A stretch of 64,000 nucleotides of DNA from Episyrphus balteatus (GCF_945859705.1 NC_079136.1:1839501-1903500), one strand, 5' to 3'; shown: positions 46,291 to 57,789, numbered from the stretch's first letter. The notes: generated by a model from the sequence alone, not told the origin. Made by a program: numbers and translations.

Positions 46291-47288
46291 CGTTTTGTAA
46301 ATTGGATTTGGCATTTGATTTTTTTTAAGTGGATTTTGAGTTAAAATCGAATTCGAACTGAACTTAAAATTTGTAATTTGGTTAGATGTCTAAAAATTAA
46401 AAACTTAAGTTCAGGTGGCTTGTGTTGAAGGCAATTTATACTTCCAGAAGCGTTCTATCTGTCATTTTCGTGCCAATTAAACACTTTCAGAAGATTTCTG
46501 TATGCTTCCGGACAGATCCGGATGCTTCTAAGCTAAATCATATCGCAATATTCTACTTGACTTACTTCAATTCTTGTTAAAGCCACAAAATAAATTTCAA
46601 TTCGGTGATATCAACTGAAAGTTTGAAGAAATACGACAAAAAGCTGACGAGTCCCGATCCGATTTAAGTTAAACTATACCCAACCTCGGCGTCTTAAATT
46701 TTCATGTCTATTGGATACAATATTTATAAACAAACTTTTGCAGGGCAGTGAAAAGCATTCAAGGAAAATAAAACTATTGCTATTAGATCATCAGAAACCA
46801 TTTAACCGTTGGTAAACTACTTGGTGTCATTATTGATCATCAATAGAAGTTTTTTTTAGGGTTAAACTTGAAAGGACACTGTGGCGTATGTGTCACATTT
46901 TTTTAAAATGTGAATTGAAGAAAATTAACGAAATTATTATCTAGATATGATTTCTTTATTAGGGTTGAAAAACAAAACAAATGCAAGGAGCTAAGTATGA
47001 AGATAAAAATGTATAAATTTAATGATATGAGCTTCTTTGGAAATAGAACTCAGAAATCGAAACACATTTGAAAAAAAAAAACAACATTGAAATGGAAAAG
47101 CTCTTTACACGCATTAAAATGATATATTTCAAAAGTTCAACCCCAACATACAGCTTTCAATCAGAAAGATTTAACAGTTGATTTAAAATTAAGAATTCAT
47201 TATTCCATGAAAAAATATAATGTAATGTATGTTAAGTTTTAGTTTTTTTTTATAACAAAGTGATGATAAGTACTCTATAATAACATTT
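46291..47288. other. Non-coding stretch
   Basis: Flank of the retrotransposon fragment and 3' flank of module O. No gene seen. Confidence 0.4.
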
Positions 47289-47708
47289 CTATAATATATC
47301 TCGTTCTCTTTTAATTTTATTTTCCAACTTTCGAAGTTCATAAACAATCTTAAGGGAACCTTTTTTACGTCGTTCCTTAAGTACATCATGATTGTGTGAT
47401 TCTTGAACAATACTAACTCGATCTCCTTTTTCATTTGTACGAACTCGTGCTTTGCATCTAATAAATAAACAAAAAAAGAAATACTTGATTATTTAACAAT
47501 AGTTTAAAATTAACTTACTTGAGTGGCCTAAATTGAACACATCGCCAATATATTGTACCACTTCTAACACGATGTCTGGTATATGGAAATCCGTCAAGGC
47601 ACAATTGATAGGTTCCTTTTAAGCTAGTTATATAATTAACACGATTGTCATCAACTAACTTTGTGTCGTCATCTAACTTTGTGTCGTCATCCAACTTAAT
47701 GTCGTCAT
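47289..47708 (-). CDS. mod(mdg4): Alternative 3' module O: FLYWCH finger split by an intron
   Basis: On minus, exon 1 is 47708-47519 (acceptor phase 1, at) and exon 2 is 47457-47289, together 118 residues. The donor is AA|gtaagtt and the acceptor attag, phase 2. The intron falls inside the finger between the two Cys ligands: YWRC is in exon 1, CKAR and SHNH in exon 2. The N-terminal linker is a repeated acidic unit (DDDTKL), encoded by an 18-base near-perfect tandem repeat at about 47645-47706. The tail is Lys/Arg/Glu-rich and probably helical. All other FLYWCH modules here have uninterrupted domains. Confidence 0.85.
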
Positions 47709-47997
47709 CTAAAAGAAAAACAAATAAATGTAAGTGGAATTCTGAGATCTAATAAAATTAGATTTATCTAAGAACTCACTTTTTTTTAATTGTTAATTTT
47801 TCTTTTTTTATTTTATATTGCAACCCCAATGTATATGATCAATTAAAAAAAAAAAAACAATGATATTTTTGATTATCTTACAATTTTTATTATTGCCTTC
47901 GTTTTTGTTTTTGCATTTTTATTTAATTTTATAATTTTAATTCTTTTTATTGTTTAAAAAAGATTTTAAATTTTTGTTTGATTTTTTTTTGTTTTAA

Positions 47998-48317
47998 TTA
48001 AGGATCATCAATATTATAGTCGCATGTTACTACTGCTGGTCTATCGGATGCTACTTTAGGTGGCATCGGCGGATGATTGTGTTGGCCTAAAAAGTTTATA
48101 ATCATTCCTTTTCGAGTTGTACAACGAGCGACGCAAGGTATTTCTTTTCTTGAACTTGCAAATGTGCAACGCCAATAGGTTGTATTGGTTGCATGAATTC
48201 GTTTATTCGATGTAAATGTGTAATTATTATAGACCAAAAGCTTACGACCCCAACGACTTCGAACAAAGAAGACACTCAGTTCGTTTGGAAAATTTTGAAA
48301 ATCACCATAGTCATAAC
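47998..48317 (-). CDS. mod(mdg4): Alternative 3' terminal exon P, FLYWCH zinc finger
   Basis: On minus, the acceptor cttccag ends at 48318, two bases (gt) follow, then 105 residues to TAA at 47998-48000. FLYWCH core: FFVRSRWGRKLLVYNNYTF, YWRC (canonical), PCVARC, QHNH, then a Pro-rich, acidic-ended tail. It lies 290 bases upstream (in its own sense) of module O and in the same orientation. An in-frame Met at the YNNYTF segment is not a plausible start because the first domain strands lie before it. Confidence 0.88.
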
Positions 48318-48759
48318 CTGGAAGAGAAATACAAGAAAAACAAATGATGTTTTTTTAGTGTTAATTTTGTATGTTTTCATATAACACAACACAGAATTCA
48401 TTTTATTTATTATTTATCAGGTTATCAGGTAAAAAGTACTTATGAGTACTTTTCTAAACTCGAAAGAATTAAATGCCATTATAATTTTTTTTTGTACAAG
48501 TAGATCACTTCTTAAGAAAATTAAATCCTTTATTTTTGTATGGTTCTGTGTTGTCGGTATAAGATCAAAGACTTTAGGAGAAGTGCACGTGCAAATTCAG
48601 ATTTACGATTTGAAAACACAATTCCTAAAATGACTCCTTTGTATTTTGTAGAAAAAGATATTATACCTGGGAACATAACCAAATAAGACTTTGATTTACT
48701 AGCGAAGACACGGTTTGCATAAATGGATCAAACATTACCTTAGGAGAGGAGATGCAATA

Positions 48760-48988
48760 TTTAACCCTTAACTATAGTGGTGGGTCCAGGGGACCCACAT
48801 CAACTTTTAAAAAGTTAATAAAAACCGTTGAAAATGAATTTTCTCTTTTTTTTTTTTATTTTTTTATTTTTTTTTAAATTGTTATCTTTTGATGCTTAAA
48901 AACAAAATTTATAAAAAAATTCAATTTTGTATTTTATTTTATCATTTCAAAACACCACAAATTTTCACCACTATAGTTAAGGGTTAAA
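48760..48988. mobile_element. MITE-like inverted-repeat element
   Basis: TTTAACCCTTAACTATAGTG at 48760 is mirrored by CACTATAGTTAAGGGTTAAA ending at 48988. About 230 bp, AT-rich, non-coding. A related one-ended copy (aatccttaactataatggtg) lies near 16950. Confidence 0.6.
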
Positions 48989-49279
48989 GCACTCCTTCTT
49001 CATATGAAAATATTGAACCCAAGATATAGTAAGACTTTTTAAGACCTAATCCGAAATCACGTAAAATTTTTACAATCAATCGCTTGTTTCGACCCTTTCC
49101 TATATTATAGGATGAAGGCAAACCTAGATTTTTAAAATTTTTATTCCGGGAAATGTTTTTCCGATACCATTAAACAAATCATTTGTTTTGTATTTGGTAA
49201 AAGTTTAAGATATCGAGCCATTTAAGCAAAATCATCGTCATCATCAGTCTTATTTCGATTTAAAACTATCAATTGATAG

Positions 49280-49878
49280 CACCGGCACACAAAAAAAAAA
49301 AGTGTCATGAACCAGAAACCAGACCTATCTTTCTATATGTTTTTGGGCACGCTGAATCCGAATTTGAAGTCCGTTTGGCCCCATCACCCTCCAGTTTTGA
49401 GCTGTGAGTGCATTTTGTTTGAATTTTTATGACTTTTTTGGAGTTTTTTGCATTTTTCTCAAAACTGAAGGGTGACCGGGCAAAACGGACTTGAAAATCG
49501 GATTCAGCGGTCCCAAAAACATATAGAAAGATAGGTCTGCTTCCTGGTACATGAAACTTTTTTTTTTGTGTGTCGCGACAGTGCTAGCACACAAAAAAAA
49601 AAGTTGTATGAACCAGAAACCAGACCTATCTTTCTATATGTTTTTGGGACCGCTGAATCCGAATTTCAAGTCCGTTTTGCCCGGTCACCCTCCAGTTTTG
49701 AGAAAAGTGTAAAAAAGACCCCAAAAACTACCTTTTTTTGAGTTTTTTGCATATTACTCAAAACTGGAGGGTGACAGGGCCAAACGGACTTGAAATTCGG
49801 ATTCAGCGGTCCCAAAAACATATAGAAAGATAGGTCTGGTTTCTGGTTCATGATACTTTTTTTTTTGTGTGCCGGTGT
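49280..49878. mobile_element. Two tandem hairpin-forming elements of about 295 bp
   Basis: Units 49280-49579 and 49585-49878 are each inverted repeats. The CACACA10-type end followed by gaaccagaaaccagacc reappears inverted at the far end of each unit, and both units share most of their sequence. The outer ends read accggcacac and gtgtgccggt. Open frames on minus here are translations of the repeat and not genes. Confidence 0.65.
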
Positions 49879-51401
49879 AGTTGATAAAAATTAAATTTCG
49901 ATATCTTATTTCCAAATTAAGAAAAATTTTGACAGAGACTGGTATCAACCGTTATTAATTTTAATCTAATTGAAAAATTCTATTAAAAAGATAAACAGTT
50001 TTTTTATAAATTAGGTTTTTAAATATCGAATTTCAGTACGTATCAACTATCAACTAAACGTGATATAAAGACTGGAAAAGCGGATTTATGTATGTCCATT
50101 TATTTCAGTACTTTATCAACACAGTCAGTAAGAAATACAATTTTTGTTCTGTCACTACTAGACAAACTCTAAAGCTCTCGGTCAAATGGAATTAGCGGCA
50201 AATTGTGCTGTATGAAAGTTTGCTTTTCCAACTATTGAAGTTTCGCTAAGAACAGGCGTTGGGTTTGAAAATTTAGCCGATTTTTTTATGTTTTAAATAC
50301 ATAACATTTTTAATTCCACATTTATGGCGAGTGATAATTCTCTCGCTCGAAAATGCGTAAAAAAATGCTGTTATCCAAACACAAACACAAATGAGTTTAT
50401 ATCGTACCGTAGGTACACAGAAAAAAACTATTATGTAACAATCAGTCCGATATGATAAAAAGCGTCAATGATTTCTAGAGCAAACTTTAAAACCAATGCA
50501 ATATTTTTATCGTCTGCGAATCTAATAGCCTCATACTTAAATAGAAGACCTCAGAGTTTTAGGTAATAAAAGGAAGACGAAGATTTTTGGTATCACATTG
50601 ACTTTGCTTCTCAACATAGTGCAAATGGCAATGGAATAAACCAAATTTTTGCCCAATCAATCAAAACTCTTCATCTCATTCATATTCGATACACGTAATA
50701 TCCAATTAAATGACTTCTGATCGATTTTATGTCTTTGCTTTACATCTATGGAATTTTCTTCTTTGAATTATTAGGCTCTAAATTAAAAAGTACAGCCATA
50801 TACAGAGTTAAGCTAAGACAATACCTGGAAATTCCTCGATGATCACGGAATTTGATATGTTTAAGAAAGAGGAAAGAGAAAAGGGAGAAAAAGAAATTCA
50901 GAGAAATTTCTATTTCTTATAATAATAGATTAATTTATAATTTAAAGAATGTTCCTCTTCCAAACTTTATATTAAATAAATGTTAATATTTTACTTATAT
51001 GCTAATAATAAGATTTTTTTCACTTAAATGTATAATAAAGTTTAAGCTTCCACTATTTGATATGATGTTGAATTTTACGGTGTAACAAAGCAAAATAAAA
51101 TATCTATTTCTGGTGATGAAAACGCCTTTTTTTAAGTAAAATAGAAAAAAAATAAATGAATAAATACCTTCAATCAAGCAAAATCCAATTAAATTACCAC
51201 TCCAATGATAGTCAGATCGGAAGTAAAATCATTCCTCAAAATCATACATCATTTTCCAAAACATCCAACAAACACAATTGACATTTATGATAGTGATAAT
51301 GTACATCATTTAATATTTAATGTTATTTTTTTGTATAGTAATAATAACTATATTTTATTTTTGTTTTTTTTTTATACAGTTTAATTAAACGAAAGTGTAA
51401 T
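49879..51401. other. Non-coding stretch before exon Q's 3' end
   Basis: TTTATT on plus at 51354-51359 is the nearest minus-strand poly(A) signal for exon Q. Otherwise nothing assigned. Confidence 0.4.
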
Positions 51402-51796
51402 TTACAATTTGTCCAATTTTTCCAAATACAAAAAACTAGTTGCATCACTCATAGAATCATGAACAACTTGAGCGTGTTCCTGTTTTATAATTAAACGTTG
51501 TGACGGTGCCCTTGTAATATTTGTAACATTCAATTTTGTACGATTGCGTTGAAGCATTTTCGAAATTTTATCCATATGAGGTGGATGATTGTGTGGACCG
51601 CCAGTGCATGATTTAAGTTTGCCATTTTCAAGGACACATCTCGAACGACAACGATCACATTGTCGTTTCTTTGAATAATTATGACATCGCCAGTATTCTT
51701 TGCCATTTTTCTTGCTGTGGCAGTTGTACATGTAACTGTTGTCAAGTATTAGACATGGTGTTGACCAAGGGCTCTCGATAAATAAAAGTGTAGTAT
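51402..51796 (-). CDS. mod(mdg4): Alternative 3' terminal exon Q, FLYWCH zinc finger
   Basis: On minus, the acceptor atttcag ends at 51797, two bases (at) follow, then 130 residues to the stop at 51402-51404. FLYWCH core: a short N-terminal strand region (LLFIESP, LILDNSYMY), EYWRC, then an unusually Cys-rich stretch (KRQCDRCRSRC) before PHNH, so alternative ligand choices exist. The tail has a basic segment, IKQE (SUMO pattern) and an amphipathic C-terminus. The apparent Met in NSYMYN lies inside the domain and is not the start. Confidence 0.87.
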
Positions 51797-54700
51797 CTGA
51801 AATGAAAATAAATTTAATGTATTGAAATTGTTGATGAAAAGTTTGTTTGCTAAAGAAAAATAATGAGATGAAATATATTTTGTTATAATCACAGGTTGAG
51901 AATTTTTAATGTTGATTATTATACTTTTGGCGTTCTTTAATAAATGCAAACACATATTTCAAGAAGATTTTTTTTTAATAAATCAACTTGCCTTCGTCCT
52001 TTTTTTATTATTATGTGAACTGAACAATGCCAAATGCAGGTCTTCCCATGAATTTCAAAAAACGAAATAACAATAAGTGCGTATGTACAAAAAAACAACC
52101 ATTGAAAGAAAGATTAATAAAAAAAAATATCAATAATAAAAAATTAGATTTATTTTATATTAAAAAATTTATTTATGATTAAATAAGAATAATATTTAAT
52201 TCATTTGATTTCATATCCCGAAAATGTCTATAATCCCTGTGAATATAATTTACACACTTTATAATCAAGGAACGAAAATATTGTTTTTGTTATATTGAAT
52301 ACCTAAACAAAAAATAAGGTCAAGAGAAAAACAAGAGAGAATATTATAGTCAGAAACTGGCAATCCAAAATGCTATAAATTTTGATTGAAATCTGTTGAA
52401 AAAAATGTATGTTTTTATTACAGTAAATACACCTCTAGTTGATGTGGTACACCCACAAAATTTAATCAAAATCCTTAGATTTCATCCAAGCCGTTAACTA
52501 CAGGTATAGAAACTAGTGGGAACCATTTTTTCGCATTCTCTTTGTTTGCTTGTTCGATTTTTTTTTCGAATGCATAACCCAGCCTTAAATACAAAAGAAA
52601 AATGTTTGGCATTATAATAGATTTTCTTTTTTGAGTTCAAGGTAACGAGCTCGGATCAAGATTTATGCGCAAACAATTAGTTCCCGCTATAAAGGTATGT
52701 TTCTAACAAATGAAATCGATCGCAAAGCTCCCCGGTCAGACTACATGTGTTTGTATAATCTGAATAGTGAGTACAAGTAAAAAAAACTAGAAAAAGCCAA
52801 AATGATTTCTGAAAATGAGTGTATTGCATGGTGTCCACATAAAACTAATTTGAGGCGCATGTGTTTAAACTTTGAATTTTTTCTCTTTTAGTACCTTTAT
52901 TTTTTTTTGTAATCAACTTGATTTCCTTAAAACCATTCTCAACTTTTTTTTACATCCAATAAATTGGACCCATTAGGGGCTAGTTAGAGCAAAAGACAAC
53001 ACAGTCAAATATCCATTCAAAAATTTTCCCGGATTGATTTCAATGATAGCTATAACTGGTCCCTTAGTCAGATCATGATATCATGCATGAGATCCTTTCA
53101 TGCAATCGTTAATCATTTTTTTTACTATGCGCAATAGTAAGTTTTATATCAATTGGCCATAGTGAGGTATCCGTCGGAACGGAAATTTGTCCGATTCTAT
53201 ACGAATTAAAAAATTTATACCTACCGGAAAATAAAATACTAAAAGCTTTTGAGGTTTTTGTAAAGTGAGTCTTCATGACTTAATGAATAACATGAAGACT
53301 TCATGTCCCAATATCAAAGATTTGCATGGCATCAGGATCCATCTCTTTCCGCTTTTACTTGAGTTTTTTTTACGACAAGTTAACATTTGGACCGTAAATA
53401 GATATTAAAAGAAGTTTATGTTTGTTTAAAAACCGGATCCAGTTCGAACCAATAAATTCGCTCTCACAGACCATGCCTTTCGTTTCATCGAACTAACGAA
53501 CAAGAAATCCATTTTTTTTCTTTTTGAGCTACTTTATTAAGTGCTTCATCCAAGCAAATAATATATTCTACAGTTTCAAGGAGCTTATTGTAAAAGTAAG
53601 GTGTAAGGATTACAAACTTTTCTGAAAGTAACGTGAGTTAGCATAGAATTATTCACTCATGAAAGTCCATTTGACATTAAACTTGTCTCATTTTATGGAT
53701 CCATTTCAACTGATGCTTTTGCATTATGTATGCATGTATGTATTATGCGGACTTTAACGACATACCTTTTGTATTTGCTGAACAATGATGTACATGAGAG
53801 CGTTCCGTGATTTTATGAACATTGTTATTTATGCTTCTATTTTATTGTAACAAGTTTTAAAAGTTGCGGATGGATGTACTTACATTTTAATTTGAAAATT
53901 ACCTTTGGGCTTCTACCTGCTATTATATAATAACAAATATTTTTATCTTTAGAAACTCGTAGAGCCCAAAGTAAGATCATATTAAGAAGTTACTCGTTAA
54001 TACGCATCTTTTAATACATGTTTTGATATAATAGAAGCAAAAGTAAAAATATTCATAAGACTATTTTTTTTCGATTTTTTTTTCTATTCATGAACTAATA
54101 AATATCTCTATATTTTGTGTATATCCCAATTTAATCTCTCTCCATTAATTTTAAAGTCGCCCTTTAAGGATAATTTTTTTTAAATTATCATTAAACTCCA
54201 CAAATTTCAGAATTTTAATGAAGACTTAAACTAAAAGTGAATCATTGAGCGCCAATATAAATGATTAGGTTTTGATTACGCGTAACTATGAAATTATAGA
54301 TTCGAGGCTTACAAGGTATTTTTCCATAGATCCGGATTTTCTTTTACTATAGAAGTCCATTATTACCCTAAAATCGTTTTTTTTTTTTCTGGGTTACGAA
54401 GTATTTGATCTACAGCGACGATATTTTAAATAAATATACATTATACATACATTATACATACGAAGGATATTGTAAGATAAAAGAATAAGACATTTGGGAA
54501 CAAAATACAAAGCTCGGCAAACTCGGCTCGGTGCAGCGGAATAGGCAATCATGATAGTTTGAAGCTATTTCATCCTGAAAAGAAATGTTATTAACTTAGA
54601 GGAATTGATTTATAAATAACATACATACCTGTTTTGTGTGTGGGTATTTCCAAATGTATTTCATGTCTTTGACAGCCTTTCATTTCTTAGAATAGCCTCA

Positions 54701-55049
54701 ACATTCTATAAACCCTAGTTTCATTTTTTAAGTAAACTCCTTAAGAAGTGTTTACTGTACGCAAGTCAAATAATTTGTTAGAATCTAATTATGGCTAGAA
54801 TCTTCCATTATGTACTCAGCAGTTTAGACGTACGTTGATGTACGAGTTAATGGCTACTAAAACTATCTTCGAATAAGTGTAGAAGATTAAAATTTTGTTT
54901 TCCTTTGGCTTTTCACTGTTCCTTCTTGCGTGACCTTTTTTGAGAAAAATAAATTCTTCTGTTTTGTGGGCTATAGGTCTTTTCTAATGATCCTATATAC
55001 CCTTCTTCAGGACTAATATATCAGTTAAATATATTAAATATATGTTAAA
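51797..55049. other. 3.2-kb stretch without recognised exons
   Basis: No FLYWCH or DUF4806 coding after any acceptor on either strand. A partial MITE end (ggtatccgtcggaacggaaa, near 53164) relates to the element at 55386-55515. Confidence 0.4.
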
Positions 55050-55229
55050 CTCTAAGGTTTCTTAGCTTCTTGGTAAATTGCTTTCTTTTGTTTATACATA
55101 ATATTTTAAAATTTCAGTAATTGAAGTCTTAAAAAAGATAAAAGGAAAGTCTTTTTCAAGACTTTAATTATTGAAATTTTAAAATATTATAAAGAAAGCA
55201 ATTTACCAAGAAGATAAGAAACCTTAGAG
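55050..55229. repeat. Long hairpin, about 75-bp arms
   Basis: The arms ctaaggtttcttagcttctt and its complement, continuing through taaattgctttctt and attttaaaatttca, fold around a short AT-rich centre. A 24-base direct repeat (gttaatggctactaaaac...) lies at 54846-54869 and again immediately after the hairpin at 55230-55253. Confidence 0.65.
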
Positions 55230-55385
55230 GTTAATGGCTACTAAAACTATCTTGGAATCCCTTCTTCACATGCACCACATTTTGGTACTTTTAGATGTAG
55301 TTTTATTCATGTGATCAGTTTAAAAGCTAAATAGGTACCTTTTCAACTACGTCGCTAATTCCATTAACAAATATATTCGGTTTGG

Positions 55386-55515
55386 CGAAGTATCCGTCGG
55401 AGCAGAAATTTGTGAGATTTTGTACGAATCGGAGATTTTTTACCTTCGGAGAGCCACCTCGAAGCATGATTCGTATGAAATCGGAGAATTTTCGGTTCCG
55501 ACGGATACCTCGCAA
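55386..55515. mobile_element. 130-bp MITE
   Basis: GAAGTATCCGTCGGAGC is mirrored by GTTCCGACGGATACCTC, with tacgaatcggagattt / aaatcggagaatttt inside. Confidence 0.6.
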
Positions 55516-55933
55516 GGGCAGATTAAGTTAATACATCTACCGTGTTTCCTTTGTAATAACAATATTACGGGCAAAATTCATAATTCATCACTCAAGACGA
55601 AGCTTTTATTCCACCTGAGCTAGTCGTAACTTGAAGAAAACTTAGGTGCTTGCTTAACTTTTATCTAATAACTAAAAACTGAGGAAATACATTCTCTCTT
55701 AGAAAAAGATTCGACTTGAGTGCCGACAATGAATTCCAACCAACAAGTTACAAATCTCAGAACAAGAATTATACTATTTGTTTGTGTTTTCGAGAATATA
55801 TTTTTTGTTTTTTATTTATTTGGATCTTCCAAAAAAAAAAACTAAATAAATGTATTTGAACAAAGATAATAATGAAAAAAAAAAAAGCTCCCTACAGAAA
55901 AAGGATGAAAAAAAAATTATAAAAAACCTAAAT

Positions 55934-56322
55934 TTATATCTTTTCTGTCTTCAATGAGGGTACAAATATTTTATAATTATTCTTCTCAAATTCAACATGT
56001 GAAACTGTTATGATCTCATTCAACTTTGGATCATCGGCTTTGATTTCAAAATATTCTCCCAAATCCTCTTCCTCGTTGTACAACGGTCTATTGCCAATGC
56101 GACTCAAATGATCCGAATGATTGTGAGTTCGACGAGCTGCCACCAACTCACTCTTTTTGGTTATAACGACGGCTTTGCATCGGCATTTGAGGACATCAAT
56201 ACAGCGCCACGTTGTATGGCCGTTGGCTTGGGTCAGTTTTTTGTTGTAAATGAATCCCTTGAAGACCAATTGGGCGTTCTTTTTCTGGCTTCTTATAAAT
56301 CGTACTTGATCTGGATCTGAAT
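55934..56322 (-). CDS. mod(mdg4): Alternative 3' terminal exon R, FLYWCH zinc finger with acidic tail
   Basis: On minus, the acceptor ttttcag ends at 56323, two bases (at) follow, then 128 residues to the stop at 55934-55936. FLYWCH core: RFIRSQKKNAQLVFKGFIY, TWRC, CRCKA, THNH, followed by a long acidic tail (EEEDLGEYFE) ending in LKTE, a SUMO-type motif. Two further AGs lie 6 and 12 bases into the exon in the same phase, so slightly shorter N-termini are possible. It is the right-most module seen in the array. Confidence 0.88.
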
Positions 56323-56718
56323 CTGAAAAAGACACAAGCAAAAAAACAAAAAAACAAACCAAATTTTGTTATTATTTTTCGTTATCTCTAATTTTTTTTT
56401 TTTAATTTTATTTGTGTGTGGGTTTAACAAACATTCTTTTTTTTGTGGGTATTTTTTCGAACTTAATTAAAGGTCGTATCGAAACCCAAGGAAAAAAGAC
56501 GCGAAGTGAAAAGTCAATTGTTTTGTTTTAATTTTTTCTTTTATTTTTTATTTATTTTATATTCAAGAATGAATAATTTACAGCATAATAACTTAATTTG
56601 TAATAATAATTTATGTAGATATAATATTTTTTATAAGAAAATACATAAATAAACAAAAATATAAAAAAGCCTTGAAGAATTTTGATTAAATAAAAAATTT
56701 ATAAACATTTTAAAAAAA

Positions 56719-56790
56719 ACTTACCTGTGAAGGAAGAACTTTAAAATTATATTTTTTTAATTATAAACTTTTACCTCGATATAATTAAGA
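56719..56790 (-). promoter_or_regulatory. Strong minus-strand 5' splice site, possible non-coding first exon
   Basis: On minus, CAG|GTAAGTT (exon end at 56725) is a near-ideal donor, and a weaker GAG|GTAAAAG lies about 50 bases further upstream at about 56775. The sequence before them (57.1-56.8 kb read on minus) is AT-rich, without a long open frame and with UTR-like character. It could end a leader exon of a minus-strand precursor feeding exons R to K. No TATA box or initiator can be assigned with confidence. Confidence 0.35.
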
Positions 56791-57282
56791 ACACAAATCC
56801 ATTCGAGAATCGAGAGTTTAATTACGAAGAAGAAAAAAAAAATAATAGAAAGAAATTTTTATTTGTAGATCGAGTTATGACGAATTCTTTCAATACCAAA
56901 AACCAAATTCACTTCCACTTGCACTAGTTTATTTGTTTTTCATTAAAAGAACAAAATCACTATTAAGGAATGGAAAATATAATATTTTCTTTATTATAAA
57001 TAAAAACTAAGCAATAGAAAGTTTGTTTAAATTATTTTAATTACAATGAAAACACTTGAACATATTTTAGATTTTTTTCACACATTTCACTTTTATTTTT
57101 TTTTTTCCAACAAGAACAAGCGAGAAATGAATAGATCTGTCAAGCGAAGGAAAGCGGACAAAAAAACACAAAAAAAAAATAAAATTTGAATCTAGTACAA
57201 TTATTTATACATTTCACATATAGAGGGCTAACATTTTCTTAGGTGGAGTTGTGACTTTCTTAAATTGAATGCGTGTTTCGAC

Positions 57283-57789
57283 TTAAGGACTATTCACATG
57301 AGCACGACCAACGAATGAATGAAAAAAGTGATTTTTAAGCCCAATTTCCTACCAAATTCTCAATAAATCAATAGGAATATAGTTTATACTTGATTTTTTG
57401 ATGCATTTATTCACTTTTTAGTACAATATGTTAGTAAATTTGAGAAAATAAATTTATTCGTAGCGAAAAGAATTCTAGTTGGTACGAACTGTCAGACTCA
57501 TGGACGTATTATATATGGACTGCCAGTTGCTCTTCATTTTCATACAAAAGTTGGAAAAAAATGGTTCAACGCATTTCTATCTACACTAGCGACAATAAGT
57601 TCCCCCCCCTTGCGACATTTAAGAGAACAGTTTTTAGAGCCATATGGCTGTGTTGCGAATCTGGTTGAGAACCAAACTCAACTCAAAGAAAGTGGTGACA
57701 TCTACAGGTATTTCGTGAAATGAAAAGAATGTCAAAATCAACAAATTTTCGTTCATTCGTTGGTCGTTCTCATGTGAATAGTGCTTTAA
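57283..57789. mobile_element. 507-bp MITE
   Basis: TTAAGGACTATTCACATGAG / CTCATGTGAATAGTGCTTTAA ends, with ACGACCAACGAATGAATGA mirrored inside. No coding capacity. Confidence 0.65.

Noticed and set aside
49666..49948. Minus-strand open frames within the tandem hairpins
   Set aside because: They lie wholly inside repeated palindromic sequence and have no protein-like features.
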